Shown: one piece after another, positions 35,985 through 47,594 of the stretch
Layout of the letters: the number at the start of each line of letters is the position of its first letter
Numbering within the stretch: the stretch's first letter is position 1
NCBI GenBank assembly: GCA_029204225.1
Contig: MU831980.1
Span: 1 to 64,000 of the forward strand
Length of the DNA stretch: 64,000 bases
Reading direction: 5' to 3'
Source of the DNA: Diphasiastrum complanatum
Taxonomy: Eukaryota > Streptophyta > Lycopodiopsida > Lycopodiales > Lycopodiaceae
Position numbers and translations under genes: made by a program
Notes under the pieces: generated by a model
What the model was told of the DNA's origin: nothing
The model's input: the letters and a program-made list of their open reading frames with translations, nothing else
Databases searched by the model: none

Positions 35985-37021
35985 AATTAACTCTTTCCTA
36001 AAACTCAATTCCATGCAAATGGATATTCAAAGCAAAGTATGATGCTGAAGGAAGACTTAATCAATACAAAGCTAGACTAGTCGCCAAAAGTTTTTTACAA
36101 ATTCCAGATCTAGATTATTCAGAGACCTTCAGTCATGTTGTCAAACATACTAAAATTCGACTTCTACTCTCCTATGTAGCTGCAGCCGATCTCGAAATCC
36201 ACCACATAGATGTCCTGAAGAGGAGATCTACATGTCACAACCAGAGGGATACGAGCTCAAGTGTAAGGAGCACCTTGTTTGCAAAATCCACAAGGCTTTG
36301 CATGATTTGAAACAGTCACCAAGAGCCTGGTTTCATAAAATCAATGCATTTCTAATCGAGAATGGTTCTATTCCAAACTCGACAGACTCGAATGTCTATT
36401 GCAAGTCTGTATCAAATTCCTTCATAATCATCACTCTTTATGTAGATGATACATTACTATTTAGTAACAATATGAATTTATTGAGATATACGAAATGCAT
36501 GCTAGCACAAGAATACAGTATGACTGATATGGGTCCACCATTACTGGCTTGGAATCCAAATTCATCAAAATTGATCCAGTAGAAAAATTTATATCAATCA
36601 ACAATGATATCTCACTAATGTGCTAGTAAAATATGGAATGACTAACTGCAAATCGAGCTACTTTCCACTGACCCTGGTTTGAAACTATCGAAGGAACAAT
36701 GTCCTCAAACCGAGGCAGAAAAGGAGAAAATGAAACAGTATTCATCTCACTCCATCATCGGCTCATTGATGTATGCAATGTTCTGCACACGACCTGATCT
36801 TGCATACTCGATCAGTTCACTCAACCAGTTTCTATTGAATCCAGGGAAAATTAGGTATCACTACTTCAGAGAAAAAGTGCAAGGCAAAGAAGTGTCATTG
36901 GTTTATTGCAGGACATATTTTATGGCAGCAGATTACTTCACAAAAGCATTATCCAAGGATCATCATATCAGATTTAACGACATGAAGATCCAAGTTTTTT
37001 AGGATCCACATTAAGAGGGAG
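35985..37021 (+). pseudogene. Ty1/copia RT and RNase H fragment, copia B family
   Basis: RT begins in broken frames near 36020. It becomes clear at 36232-36582: MSQPEGYELKCKEHLVCKIH, LKQSPRAWFHKINAFL and the active site IITLYVDDTLLFSNN. After a stop, 36679-37002 gives GSLMYAMFCTRPDLAYSISS joined by deletion to the RNase H end (YHYFREKVQGKEVSLVYCRT, ADYFTKALSKDHH). A polypurine tract (AAGAGGGAG, 37013-37021) and an LTR follow. It matches, and partly fills, the regions missing from copia B, but has its own deletion of the RNase H core. Confidence 0.85.
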
Positions 37022-37840
37022 TGTTGGATTTTAATGCTCAGATCCAAAATCCATTCGGTAATGAGCATCCTGAAAAATCTGTCGAAGTCCGATTCCATCG
37101 ACTAATTCAAAGTCATCGAAGTTTGAAGTCCAACTTCATCGACTTCGACTTCTCCATGTATATACTTAACCTACTCCATCACTTACTCGACAATCGACAT
37201 TCCATCACTTGACAACTCGACTTCATCGACATTCCATCATCACCCGACTTACATTGACAATTGACTCCATCAACTTATCCAACTCCATCGACATCAACTT
37301 CAACACTAACTCCATCAACTCCATCGACAACCCGACCTCGTCGACTTACCCGACTTCATTGACACTTCATCAACTCTCAATTAATGCGACTTACTTGACT
37401 CCCTCATCAGGGAAAAATAAATCCATGTATTGTCAGACAACACTGACGGTCCACCTACTTGTACATAGACTTTACTACTTACAAAGACAGTTATCTACTA
37501 CAAGACGACTCTAATTATTTAAGTAGGTAGATCCAAAGTATTGAACTGTAAGACATGTAAATAAAGTCTGTATCTTTTAGTCAGTGATTATGCTGATTAC
37601 ATTGATTATGCAACGATTCTCAACTGAAGCTAGTTTTAGCGCTACACTGTCTCGGGCTTATGCTTCAAGCTCTTGTATTCATTTCTATCAATTAGAGTGC
37701 ATTTTTGTCCACACTTCTGTTTTTGTTCTATTGCACATTGCTACTGTTCATTCATCTTGATCCTTTTGCTGGTAACTGACGCACTTTCGATCCTCAACCA
37801 TCCGTTGCTAAACTTCCACTGCTATTACACATTTCGAACT
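37022..37840 (+). repeat. Copia LTR shared by two flanking copia bodies
   Basis: Begins TGTTGGATTTTAATGCTCAG after a polypurine tract and ends next to TGATATCAGAGT, a degraded primer-binding site. It therefore acts as 3' LTR to the sequence on its left and 5' LTR to the one on its right. From about 37080 to 37400 it is built of degenerate CTTCATCGA / CTCCATCGACA repeats. Confidence 0.75.
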
Positions 37841-39440
37841 TGATATCAGAGTTTTGTTTCTATCATATCTCTACTAATCTGATATCAATCAATACTCCCA
37901 ACAGTATCCCACAATTTTCTGACACAAAGAACCCTAATAATGAAGATGAGTGTAATGCATTTATGGTATGTCTATCAACATGAAGAATGGTTTCTCGATT
38001 CTAGAGCTATGCAGCATATGACAAGCCATCAAGAATGGTTCCATGACTATTCAACCTAGAGTACAAAAAAATTTGCTCACCTTGGAGACAACAACTCACA
38101 CATGATTGAAGGTGAAGGTAATGTCAAGCTGATTTTAGATTGGTAAATCCAAACTCATTCCAAAAGTTTTGTATGTCCCAAATCTTGTTACAAACCTGCT
38201 ATTTGTCAATAGAACCACTAATTTAATAAATAGGGTAGAGTTTGGTTCAGACTCATGTAAAATTCTTGATAAAACAGAGTCTTAGCACTTGGAAAAAGGC
38301 AAGGATATCTATATAGGCTTACTTTTTGTTACTCAATGACTAACCATCCTTTAAACAACCCAGTCTTGATATATAATAAATTGATTTGGCATATAGACTT
38401 GGGAATTTGAATCATACATCTATAGCTAATATGTCCACACATTCTTTGGTTCTTGATCTTGGTTATCGAAGTAACAACTTTGACCCTCCAGCCTGCCAAG
38501 GTTGTATTATAGGAAAACAGGCTAGAAGACCTTTTAAATCAAATCAAGAACATGTATCCAAAAATATTTTAGACATAGTTTATTCATATATATGTGGAAA
38601 AACACAAACACCATCATTATTTGATGCTAAATTCTTTATTCCATTCATCAATGACTATTCAAGGACGAGCTGATGTATATTTCATGAAGCACAAATTTGA
38701 AGCCTTCTACTTCTTCAAGATTTACAAAAGCATGCTGAAGAAAGATCAAAGCTCTAAGGACTAATAGAGGTGCTAAATATATATACAATACATTCAAAAA
38801 GTATTGTTCGATTAATGGGATTGAACAACAACTTATTGTTTCCTACTCTCCACAATCCAACGGACTTGTTAAAAGAAAGAATAGAACCTTGGTTGAATCT
38901 ACCAAATGCATGATTGCTCATGCATCGTTACCTAAATCATTTTCGTAGAAAGCTGTTTTCACAATAGCTTATCTACATAATCGATCTTCAGCCATAGGTC
39001 TATCTAATAGTAAGAGCTTGAAATCAGTTTTTAAGATTCACTGATGAGTACATTCATTATTTTTCACAAGAGCCAACCACAGTTGATGAAGCACTCACAC
39101 AGGCTGATTTTGATCTTTGGAAGGAAGCCATGGATAAAGAATACAACTCTTTGATGAAGAACAACACTTGGACTATCATGATATTGCTTGTAGATAGAAA
39201 GGTAGTTGATTGTAAATGAATCTTCAAAATCAAATACAAGGTGGATGAGAGTATCAACATTGTTACTCTCATTTGTTGCTGCTGCTGACCTTGAGGTACA
39301 TGTACTAACAACATGTCTCAATGGAGTTATTGAAGAGAGTATTTATATGATCCAGCCAAAAGGTTACATATTCAATGGCAAGGAGGATCAAGTATGCAAA
39401 CTCTGTGAAAGAATTCAGATCATTGTTGACCCAAATCCAT
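37841..39440 (+). pseudogene. Ty1/copia gag/integrase/RT-start fragment, right of the shared LTR
   Basis: A primer-binding-site-like TGATATCAGAGT is followed, after most of gag is lost, by a protease-region remnant (about 37980-38100, MTSHQEWFHDYST, the counterpart of MTHHRHWFHDYK in copia B). The pre-integrase block (LNHTSIANMSTHSLV, in 38386-38673) is followed by integrase remains including ACQGCIIGKQARRPF and FINDYSRTS, all with many stops. RT start is visible near 39060-39180 (EPTTVDEALTQADFDLWKEA, NSLMKNNTW). Sequence fades at about 39440. Confidence 0.75.
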
Positions 39441-40460
<1,020 letters not shown>

Positions 40461-40566
40461 TGGATGGATGCATGATCAACAGTCATTCCAAAGCCGCGCC
40501 CCATACTACTATCTTCTTCCTCATTTCCTACAACGCATTATACTATAGATCATTCCCATATTAATC

Positions 40567-40575
40567 TATATATAA
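40567..40575 (+). promoter_or_regulatory. Candidate TATA box for ASR
   Basis: TATATATAA, 275 bp before the ASR start, followed by a pyrimidine/A-rich leader-like sequence. A second AT-rich string CATATATATA at 40803-40812 is closer to the start codon and is an alternative. No ACGTG-type ABA element was seen between 40461 and 40849. Confidence 0.45.
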
Positions 40576-40849
40576 CAACGTCTCCGATATTCCTCTCATC
40601 TCAACACACATTTCAAGCTTATAAGTCTCATCGCAAGCTGCTAACAAGACTGCCCACTATCTTAGTCGTCTTGTCTGGGCTGCCTGATTGTGTTTCTGAT
40701 AGTTTCAATCTACTATATTCTTTCTGCTCCGCATTGAATTTAATTTTTTTGGCACTCCGTACTTATTTTGCCTTGGCTGTTGGTTCTGTGACGGTGTAAT
40801 TACATATATATATCTTCAAGGCACCGACAACTACTTATCATAGTACAGC

Positions 40850-41386
40850 ATGACTGGAACCCATCATCATGAACATCACGGCTTCCTCCATCACAAGGAC
40901 AGCGAGCAGGCTGGTAACCATGCGACATCTCACAACGCAAAGGAAGAGGTTAAAGCACACAAGCAGAAAAAACACCTCGCAGAAGCAGGGACGCTGGCGG
41001 CAGGAGCTTTTGCACTTGTAAGTACTCACATCAATCAGCACTCTTTCTCATCTTGCTGTGTATAAAATCTCGTAGTTTGACATGGTTCATCTAGATTTTG
41101 TTAGGCATCTATGTTTATCGTCTAATGTGCTTGCTGGAGAGGCACGGTGTTATTATCTGACATGTTTATATGCAATAATTTGCGACGATTGGCCAAACTC
41201 ATTTAAGTTCTGTTGTGTGAACAGCACGAGAAACATGAAGCAAAGAAGCATCCGAAGCAAGCCCACAGGCACAAGGTTGAACAATCCATCGCCGAAGCAG
41301 TGACTGTCGGTATGTTGGGTGTTACATTTCATGAGCGCCACGAAGTGAAACATGCAGAAAAAGAGGCCAAAAAACACCATTTCTGA
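40850..41386 (+). CDS. ASR: ASR (ABA/stress/ripening-induced, ABA/WDS domain) protein, two exons
   Basis: Exon 1 is 40850-41017 and exon 2 is 41225-41386, joined in phase 0 over a 207-bp intron with GTAAGT donor and GAACAG acceptor. The product is 109 residues, the usual ASR length. Residues 1-25 are His-rich ([14 protein letters not shown]), the zinc-binding N-terminus of the family. The ABA/WDS domain follows: [19 protein letters not shown], then [17 protein letters not shown] across the splice site. The C-terminus is [36 protein letters not shown]-type. ASR proteins are small, disordered, hydrophilic chaperones and DNA-binding factors of cytosol and nucleus, induced by ABA, drought and ripening in many plants. 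The intron position, between the A-rich motif and HEKHEAKK, is the one usual for ASR genes. The frame is intact. The copied segment upstream ends about 390 bp away, so part of its promoter may be shared with 34 kb. Confidence 0.95.
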
Positions 41387-42379
41387 TTCAGCAACATTGA
41401 ACTCATCACTCTACATATGCGTCTATCAAAATTAAATTCCACGACCATTCTCGCAGTTTGATACCGAGATGAGTTTATATGTTGAGATACCTGAGCAGGA
41501 TGTTAGTAGTGTGTAGAAGATGCTCCTCATTTCTCAGAGCAAGAGTAGTGTGTCTGGTAACTAAGAACCTGCTGCTATTAGTCAGTATATATATCGTTTT
41601 GTGATGTACTCAAAATCATCAGATTTGCTACTATATTGTATCTTCTCTCGGGGGATTTTGTGCGCTCAATTGCAAAGTAAAAGCTTTGATTGTTGTTGAA
41701 ACTTTATTTTTGAGGAAGTTCTTTGATTGATCATACCACATATATGTAATGATGTTGCATTGATAGGGAATGGATGCAATCTGAAGATGTGATTGTTTAC
41801 ATAGCAGTAACGGACATATGACTAATAGCACGATAGTTGGATGCACCCAACCGCTGTCAACAGGGCTCAAAATCAGTGTGAGATCGTTGATAGAATCACG
41901 CTTGCCCTTAGAAAAGATGAGTGTGCTTAGACCAATGTACGTGATTTGTAGCTGATTAGCTTGTCATAGAACGTTTCTCATGGGTTTTGACAAGATGGAG
42001 CAAAAGCATGATTTGGTGAGCAATAACGTGTTTCAATAAGCATAAAATTTGTGGCTTACATTTTTCATGAGACTAAGCCAACATGAAAGTAAGATTTTCA
42101 TATGAGTAAGACACATATGATAATGAGGATTAGACCTAATGGAAGTTGAGGCAAGTGAACCTCTTTATGAAGTCCAAATGTCAAACACCAAAACCAACAA
42201 TCAAAAAACCGATATACCTCTTAAACCTGCACCAAAGAAATCTATTCATGTGCATAAGTTTAAACTTGATTAACAAAGATTTATTGTACGAAGGGGCATG
42301 ATGACTAGCACTAGTTATAGTTGTGGAGCACCAAGGACATTACTCACCATAATGCCTTCAACTAAGGAAACAAATTGGA
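41387..42379. other. ASR 3' flank, no gene recognised
   Basis: AT-rich sequence with several AATAAA-like strings but no clear polyadenylation context and no coding motif. Confidence 0.4.
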
Positions 42380-42450
42380 TGTGTACTTCTTTGTGGAAAT
42401 TGTAAAGGTGAATGACATATTACTTCTAATTGTCCTAAACCCCAAAAAAA
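42380..42450 (+). pseudogene. Retrotransposon zinc-knuckle remnant
   Basis: The plus strand reads CGNCKGE, a stop, then HITSNCPKP: the CX2CX4HX4C zinc knuckle of a gag protein with one stop in the glycine position. Flanking sequence gives no further gag. Confidence 0.45.
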
Positions 42451-42767
42451 GAATGTGTTGGTCAAGTGTCTTTAACTTGACTTTGAGAACGTATCTCAAA
42501 ATAATGATGAAGTAGTACAAAGGGTCAGAATATATACAAACGAAGCGACATGGCCAAGCGACATTGACTTTCAAGTATACAAAGTCTCTACCATAAGTGA
42601 ATTTTTTTTTTTTTAAGTCTTGTTAAAAATAAATAGATCAATAATCCCTTTCCTCTGTGCAATGTATTGTGCCTATAAGATTCAAGCTCAAAATAAATAT
42701 TGAGCTCTACTTGATCCAAACTTTGAAATCATAAAGATCTATACAAGCATGGTAGTATATGAGGTTC

Positions 42768-42883
<116 letters not shown>

Positions 42884-43639
42884 GAAGAACACAATTGTTG
42901 AAAAGAGGCACAATTTTGATTTCGAAAGTTCTCCCAAATTGGAGGGTTACGTATCCAACTATTTTCTATGACAAGATGGGCTTGGCAACTGATGAAGTCA
43001 GTGAGATTTTTTCGTATATAAGTTCTCTAATCATATAGCAAGAGGTGAGCTTTGAGTTTGTAGAGGAATATCTTAGATCTTTGTCAAATGCGCAATCAAG
43101 AAAGGAACAGCAAAAGGTCAAGCTTTAGAAATAAAGCCAAACAGATTGCACTAAGAAGAGAACAAGCCCTTCATAAGGAAACACACCATAAAAAACAGGA
43201 AGACTCACTCTACTGGGCTGCAAAGAATATAAAAAGCCAAATTGGGTGTCTGTAATGGCTTTTCATGGAATCAAGGCATTGGCCTTAGTATAATTGCCAA
43301 GGCTTCAATTATTCCTTGAAGAAAGGTATCAGTGTGGGAAGAAGTTGGGAATAAGGCATAATATTATCAGCAAACACCCCATAGACAATGGATGAATGTG
43401 AGCAAAGAGCTATCATTGAAAAAGCAAGGGTTGATTCATGTATTGCAAATATGTCTAATCAATCTTCAAAGTAAACTTTTCCAAAAAGTGGGACAAATTG
43501 TCATTCTTCCTTTGTTCAAGAATGGGGACAAAAGTGAACCATCATAAGAGAACACCTTGGCAAACATAGTGAAAAGGAAATTCAACAATTGGCTTGAGTA
43601 AAGTGGTTGCACAAGTTAATTAGGAAAGCACTTTGTATG

Positions 43640-45009
43640 ACAAATCATTTAGTCACTTTGAGGGATGGAGTAAGAAGGCCACCTTAAAATATTCTCTGTG
43701 TTGAACCTTACCAAGAACTTGCTATTAATCAACAAGTTATGGTTGTAACAATCCAAATTACTATCAAAAGTTTATGATTGCAAAATGGGGAGGAAGGTTT
43801 TGGATTCTTATTGCAAAGAATTCATGGATTTATGAAATAAAGTTCCATCATTTGATTCAAAATTGGCTTTCTAGCAGTTTATCTTATGTTTGCTAGTGGA
43901 TTAGTAGAACAAATGTATGTGAAATGTGTTTCAATATTTCGATTATCTCGTACAAATCACGAAAACCTATGATTCCACAATGGTGACATCCATGAAGCAA
44001 TTTTAGACTAATCCATCGACATCCAGACCAAAGAAAGGAAGAAACAAGTTCAAGAGAAGACTTAGATCAATTTTTTTGATGAGCTAGATCAAATGACATC
44101 ATAAAAGAGAATGTTATCTCAAGAATTTGACATATCTTGGAGAGGTTGTCTATTTTCTTGGAATCCAGATTGTAAGAGACAAAATGAAAGATTGTCTGCA
44201 TTACCTAGCATAGGTATATTTTCAATATGCTTTCAAAATTTCAGTTTATGAATCACAAGCTCGCGTATTCTCCCATGGATCCAGGTCTCAAGTTATCCAA
44301 AGAGCAATGCCCTCAGACAAAAGAGGAGACGAAATGAACGGATATCCATTCCAGTCAATCATCGAACCCCTAATAATGCAATGAGGCCAGATCTTCTTGC
44401 ATACGTCGTCAGCTCTTTGAGCCAATTCATGGCCAATCTTGGAATGATCCATTGGAGAGCTCTACTTAGATTCATAAGGTATTTATGAGCTACTATGGAC
44501 CTATGCATTTGTTGCAGGTAGGTCAACCCAGACGATCTTGGATATATGGATGCGAGTTGGGTAAGTGATATTGATACATGAATTTGTATTCCTCTTCAAC
44601 AACGGTTTGATTTCCTGGAATAGCCAAAAGAAAACCTCCATCGCATTGTCCTCAACAGAATTAGAGTACATTGCAACCACACAGACTACGAAAGAAGCCG
44701 TATGGTTGAGAAATTTATTGTTTGATATTAATATGAGACAATATGCTCCTACAACTATTTTGTGTGATAATTAAAGTGCGATTGTATTGTCCCTCAATCC
44801 TAGATTCCATTCTAGAAACAAGCACATTGAAATCAAGTATCACTACATAAGGAGCAAAATTATTAACGAGGAAGTATGTTTAAAATTTTGCAGAACACAG
44901 TACATGGCAACAGATATCCTTACAAAGGCATTAAGTCAGGAGGCACACAAGAGTTTTTGTGTAACCTTGAATTTGTCAATCAAGGCATTCATGAATCCAG
45001 ATTAAGGGA
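43640..45009 (+). pseudogene. Ty1/copia fragment ending in RNase H
   Basis: A pre-integrase remnant VLNLTKNLLLINKLW lies at about 43700. RT 3' pieces follow near 44120-44250 (LGEVVYFLGIQIVRDKMK). RNase H is at 44565-45005: LISWNSQKKTSIALSSTELE, YIATTQTTKEAVWLRNLLF, then after a stop HSRNKHIEIKYHYIRSK and YMATDILTKALSQEAHKSF. Integrase and most of RT are missing. A polypurine tract (AAGGGAGGG) and an LTR start follow directly. Sequence from 42883 to 43640 is probably the same element but shows no motif. Confidence 0.75.
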
Positions 45010-45012
45010 GGG

Positions 45013-45590
45013 TGTTAGGTTTATTCGTAATCTAATCTAATTCCATTCATGTAGTCCTTATGATTTGAAGCCTTTGAAGCCCTTTAACTTCATTAACTTT
45101 TGCAACTTACTACCCATAAACAACTCGTAAGGAAATCGTAAGATTTCTCATTACGAGTCATTACGATCACTTCAATCTCTTAAAATGAACACATAAAGAG
45201 TTCGCATTGTAAGTCATAAGTCGAAGTCACTCGTAATGAGCCCGTAAGGAAAGCTGTTATGAGGTATTACAACGTTGTTCGTAACAAGCCTTTAAGGAAA
45301 GCTGTTACAAGGCTATATGAGAAGGAAATGAACACTTGCGAGAACAACACAAGATGACATCTCTAACGGATATTTTACAAGTAGTTTTGACAGACAGTGA
45401 TGTGCAACTACCATGAGGCTCATGATTGACATTATGGACTAATCCATTCTTTTAATCATGCCTTGTGATTAAATTGTATATATATAAACACATAGATGCT
45501 GAAACACATATATGTCAACAAAGTGAATGCCTTGTACACTCTCTTGTGTTCCAATAAAGCTATTCCCAGAGAAACTAATTTGTGTCATTG
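45013..45590 (+). repeat. 3' LTR of the copia fragment (end approximate)
   Basis: Starts TGTTAGGTTTATTCGTAATC after the polypurine tract. Contains repeated TCGTAA/GGAAAGCTGTTA words and a CAATAAAGC string near 45551 that could be its polyadenylation signal. I could not fix the right end because no partner LTR is present. Confidence 0.55.
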
Positions 45591-46261
45591 CGTAATTTCT
45601 GTTATGTCTATTTTTGTAGATTTATGATTCATAGATTGATCATAATTGTCTGAATGTGAATATTGACTACTTTGAATGATCTTTCTTTTTGTTTGCTTCC
45701 GCACAATAATGAGTTCGTGTGTCTCTATGAAATTAAAAACCTCCTGAATAAACTCAAATCGTGCTGGAACATCCAGGCCCAAGGAATTGTTACTAGGATT
45801 TGCATTTCAAACAGTTTGAATGACTTAGCAGCTATCCTAAAAAGATGCTCTCAAAATCTAATAAGACCCTGTGTATATGCAGATAATGAACAATACAGGC
45901 AAATTTGGTCATAAGATGAAATCTTGATGATGAAGTTGCTCATAATACATGTCTACAGAAAACAAGAGGGCTTTTGAAATTTGTAACTCAAAAGAGACTG
46001 AATTAATACATAATCATTGTTTTTAGAACATAATGTGTTGACCACCTATGGGCATTCATGTGATTTGAATCAATACAGTTTTTTGAGAGTTCAAATTCCA
46101 CCTACTGCAGAACGATTTGAATCTTCTTTGAAATCTTGAAAAAAGAGAAACACTTCTTCCTGGAACTTTGTTAAAAATTCAAATTAAATCACGAATTGAT
46201 TTGAGCAAATTCAAAGCTGTTTGAATTGTGGTCCATTGGAACTACAGTGTGACACTTGTCC
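45591..46261. other. 3' flank of the pectin methylesterase gene
   Basis: AT-rich, no gene recognised. The pectin methylesterase stop codon (minus strand) is at 46262-46264, so its 3' untranslated region should lie here. Confidence 0.5.
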
Positions 46262-47547
46262 TTAAAGCTTCTTTGGCAAGGAAGATAATGGTATTGGTAT
46301 ACATGGTACTCTCTTAAGATCATTTGATGTCAACCATGATTGTTGTGTATCAATAAAATGGGTTGACAGAAAAGGTTCGGCTTCAGCATCTCCGAGTTGG
46401 TATGCCCAATTAACTCTTTCTGATAAGCGGCTCCCAGGACCTGAGCATCTGTGGAAATAAGCAGGATGCAATTAGTTTGAAATTGAGCAAACGTGTTTTG
46501 GGAGTATTGATAGCCAAATTGCCCCTTGTTGAACTGCAATGGTCATAGAAAAATCTTAACCTCACCTATACTCAAAAAATTCTGCACTCTTTTCATTTTC
46601 AGGATTATTCCAATTGTTCCAGCCCGCAGGCTTTATGCATTTGTCCATCCACGTATAAGCAAAGATGACTCTAGCATATGGTGCCCAAGGACGCCCTAGG
46701 TACATGTAAGGTGAACTGCTCTCAATGCCAGTGATGGTGCACCTGCCAATCAAAGCTCAATTAGGGTATGGGTACATGAAAAGAATCTCCAGCCTAATAT
46801 AAAAAAAGACTTGCAAACGATTTGAATTATTGACGCTTGTGATTTTAACTAAATGTCAAAATATTTGAGAGTCTGAAAACTGATTTTATTCAAGAGGATA
46901 GGGCAAGCTCCCTGCAGTGTAGCATTCAAAAATTTGAAGCGCATGAAATTCACATGTTTGAACATTTCTAGCAAGTTTCACATGTTATTGAGCTTTTTAT
47001 AGTGTCTTTTTAAGTTTTTGACCAATTCAAGTGCTAATTTAAGGGTCGGAAGGTTAAATATATTATAAAAACGCTTGAATGAGCATGTCAATCGAACAAA
47101 AGCATTCAATCTACTGTGATCAACAAAGATATTAATATTTCAAAAGCCTTCTAATCATCTGTTTTGGATCAAAAGTGCTTGAGAGGTAAATATTCACATG
47201 GGACCCTAAGTTGTGTTGGAACAACGTTCCCCTGCCAGATCGTTCCCTCAAAAAACAAAGAAACAAATCTTGCAGAACTAGGAGCAATAGTATCATTCCC
47301 TTCATGATGCATTTATGTGATTTGGGCTCCAAACCAGTTAGACTACCCCTATTGTTGGCATCCGGTACATCTGATGCAGAGCACCACCATCACTTCTTTA
47401 CTCCAAGCACTGATAGATTGACAATTTCACAAGAGAGTGTTCACTTGATCTTGTTTTAGACTATGTCATTTTACATACCTTTTGGGTATCTTGAGATTGA
47501 GTTTTAATTTAGGGCTTTATTAAGTTTATTGTTTTGTTTAGTACGGA

Positions 47548-47594
<47 letters not shown>

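Noticed and set aside
37080-37400. Short interspersed repeats considered as a CRISPR-like array
   Set aside because: Degenerate words without constant spacers, inside a plant LTR; no cas genes and a eukaryotic context.
47132-47332. Minus-strand frame between two pectin methylesterase exons
   Set aside because: I tested it as an extra exon. Neither it nor the neighbouring frame matches the enzyme, and the exons on either side already join in phase without it.
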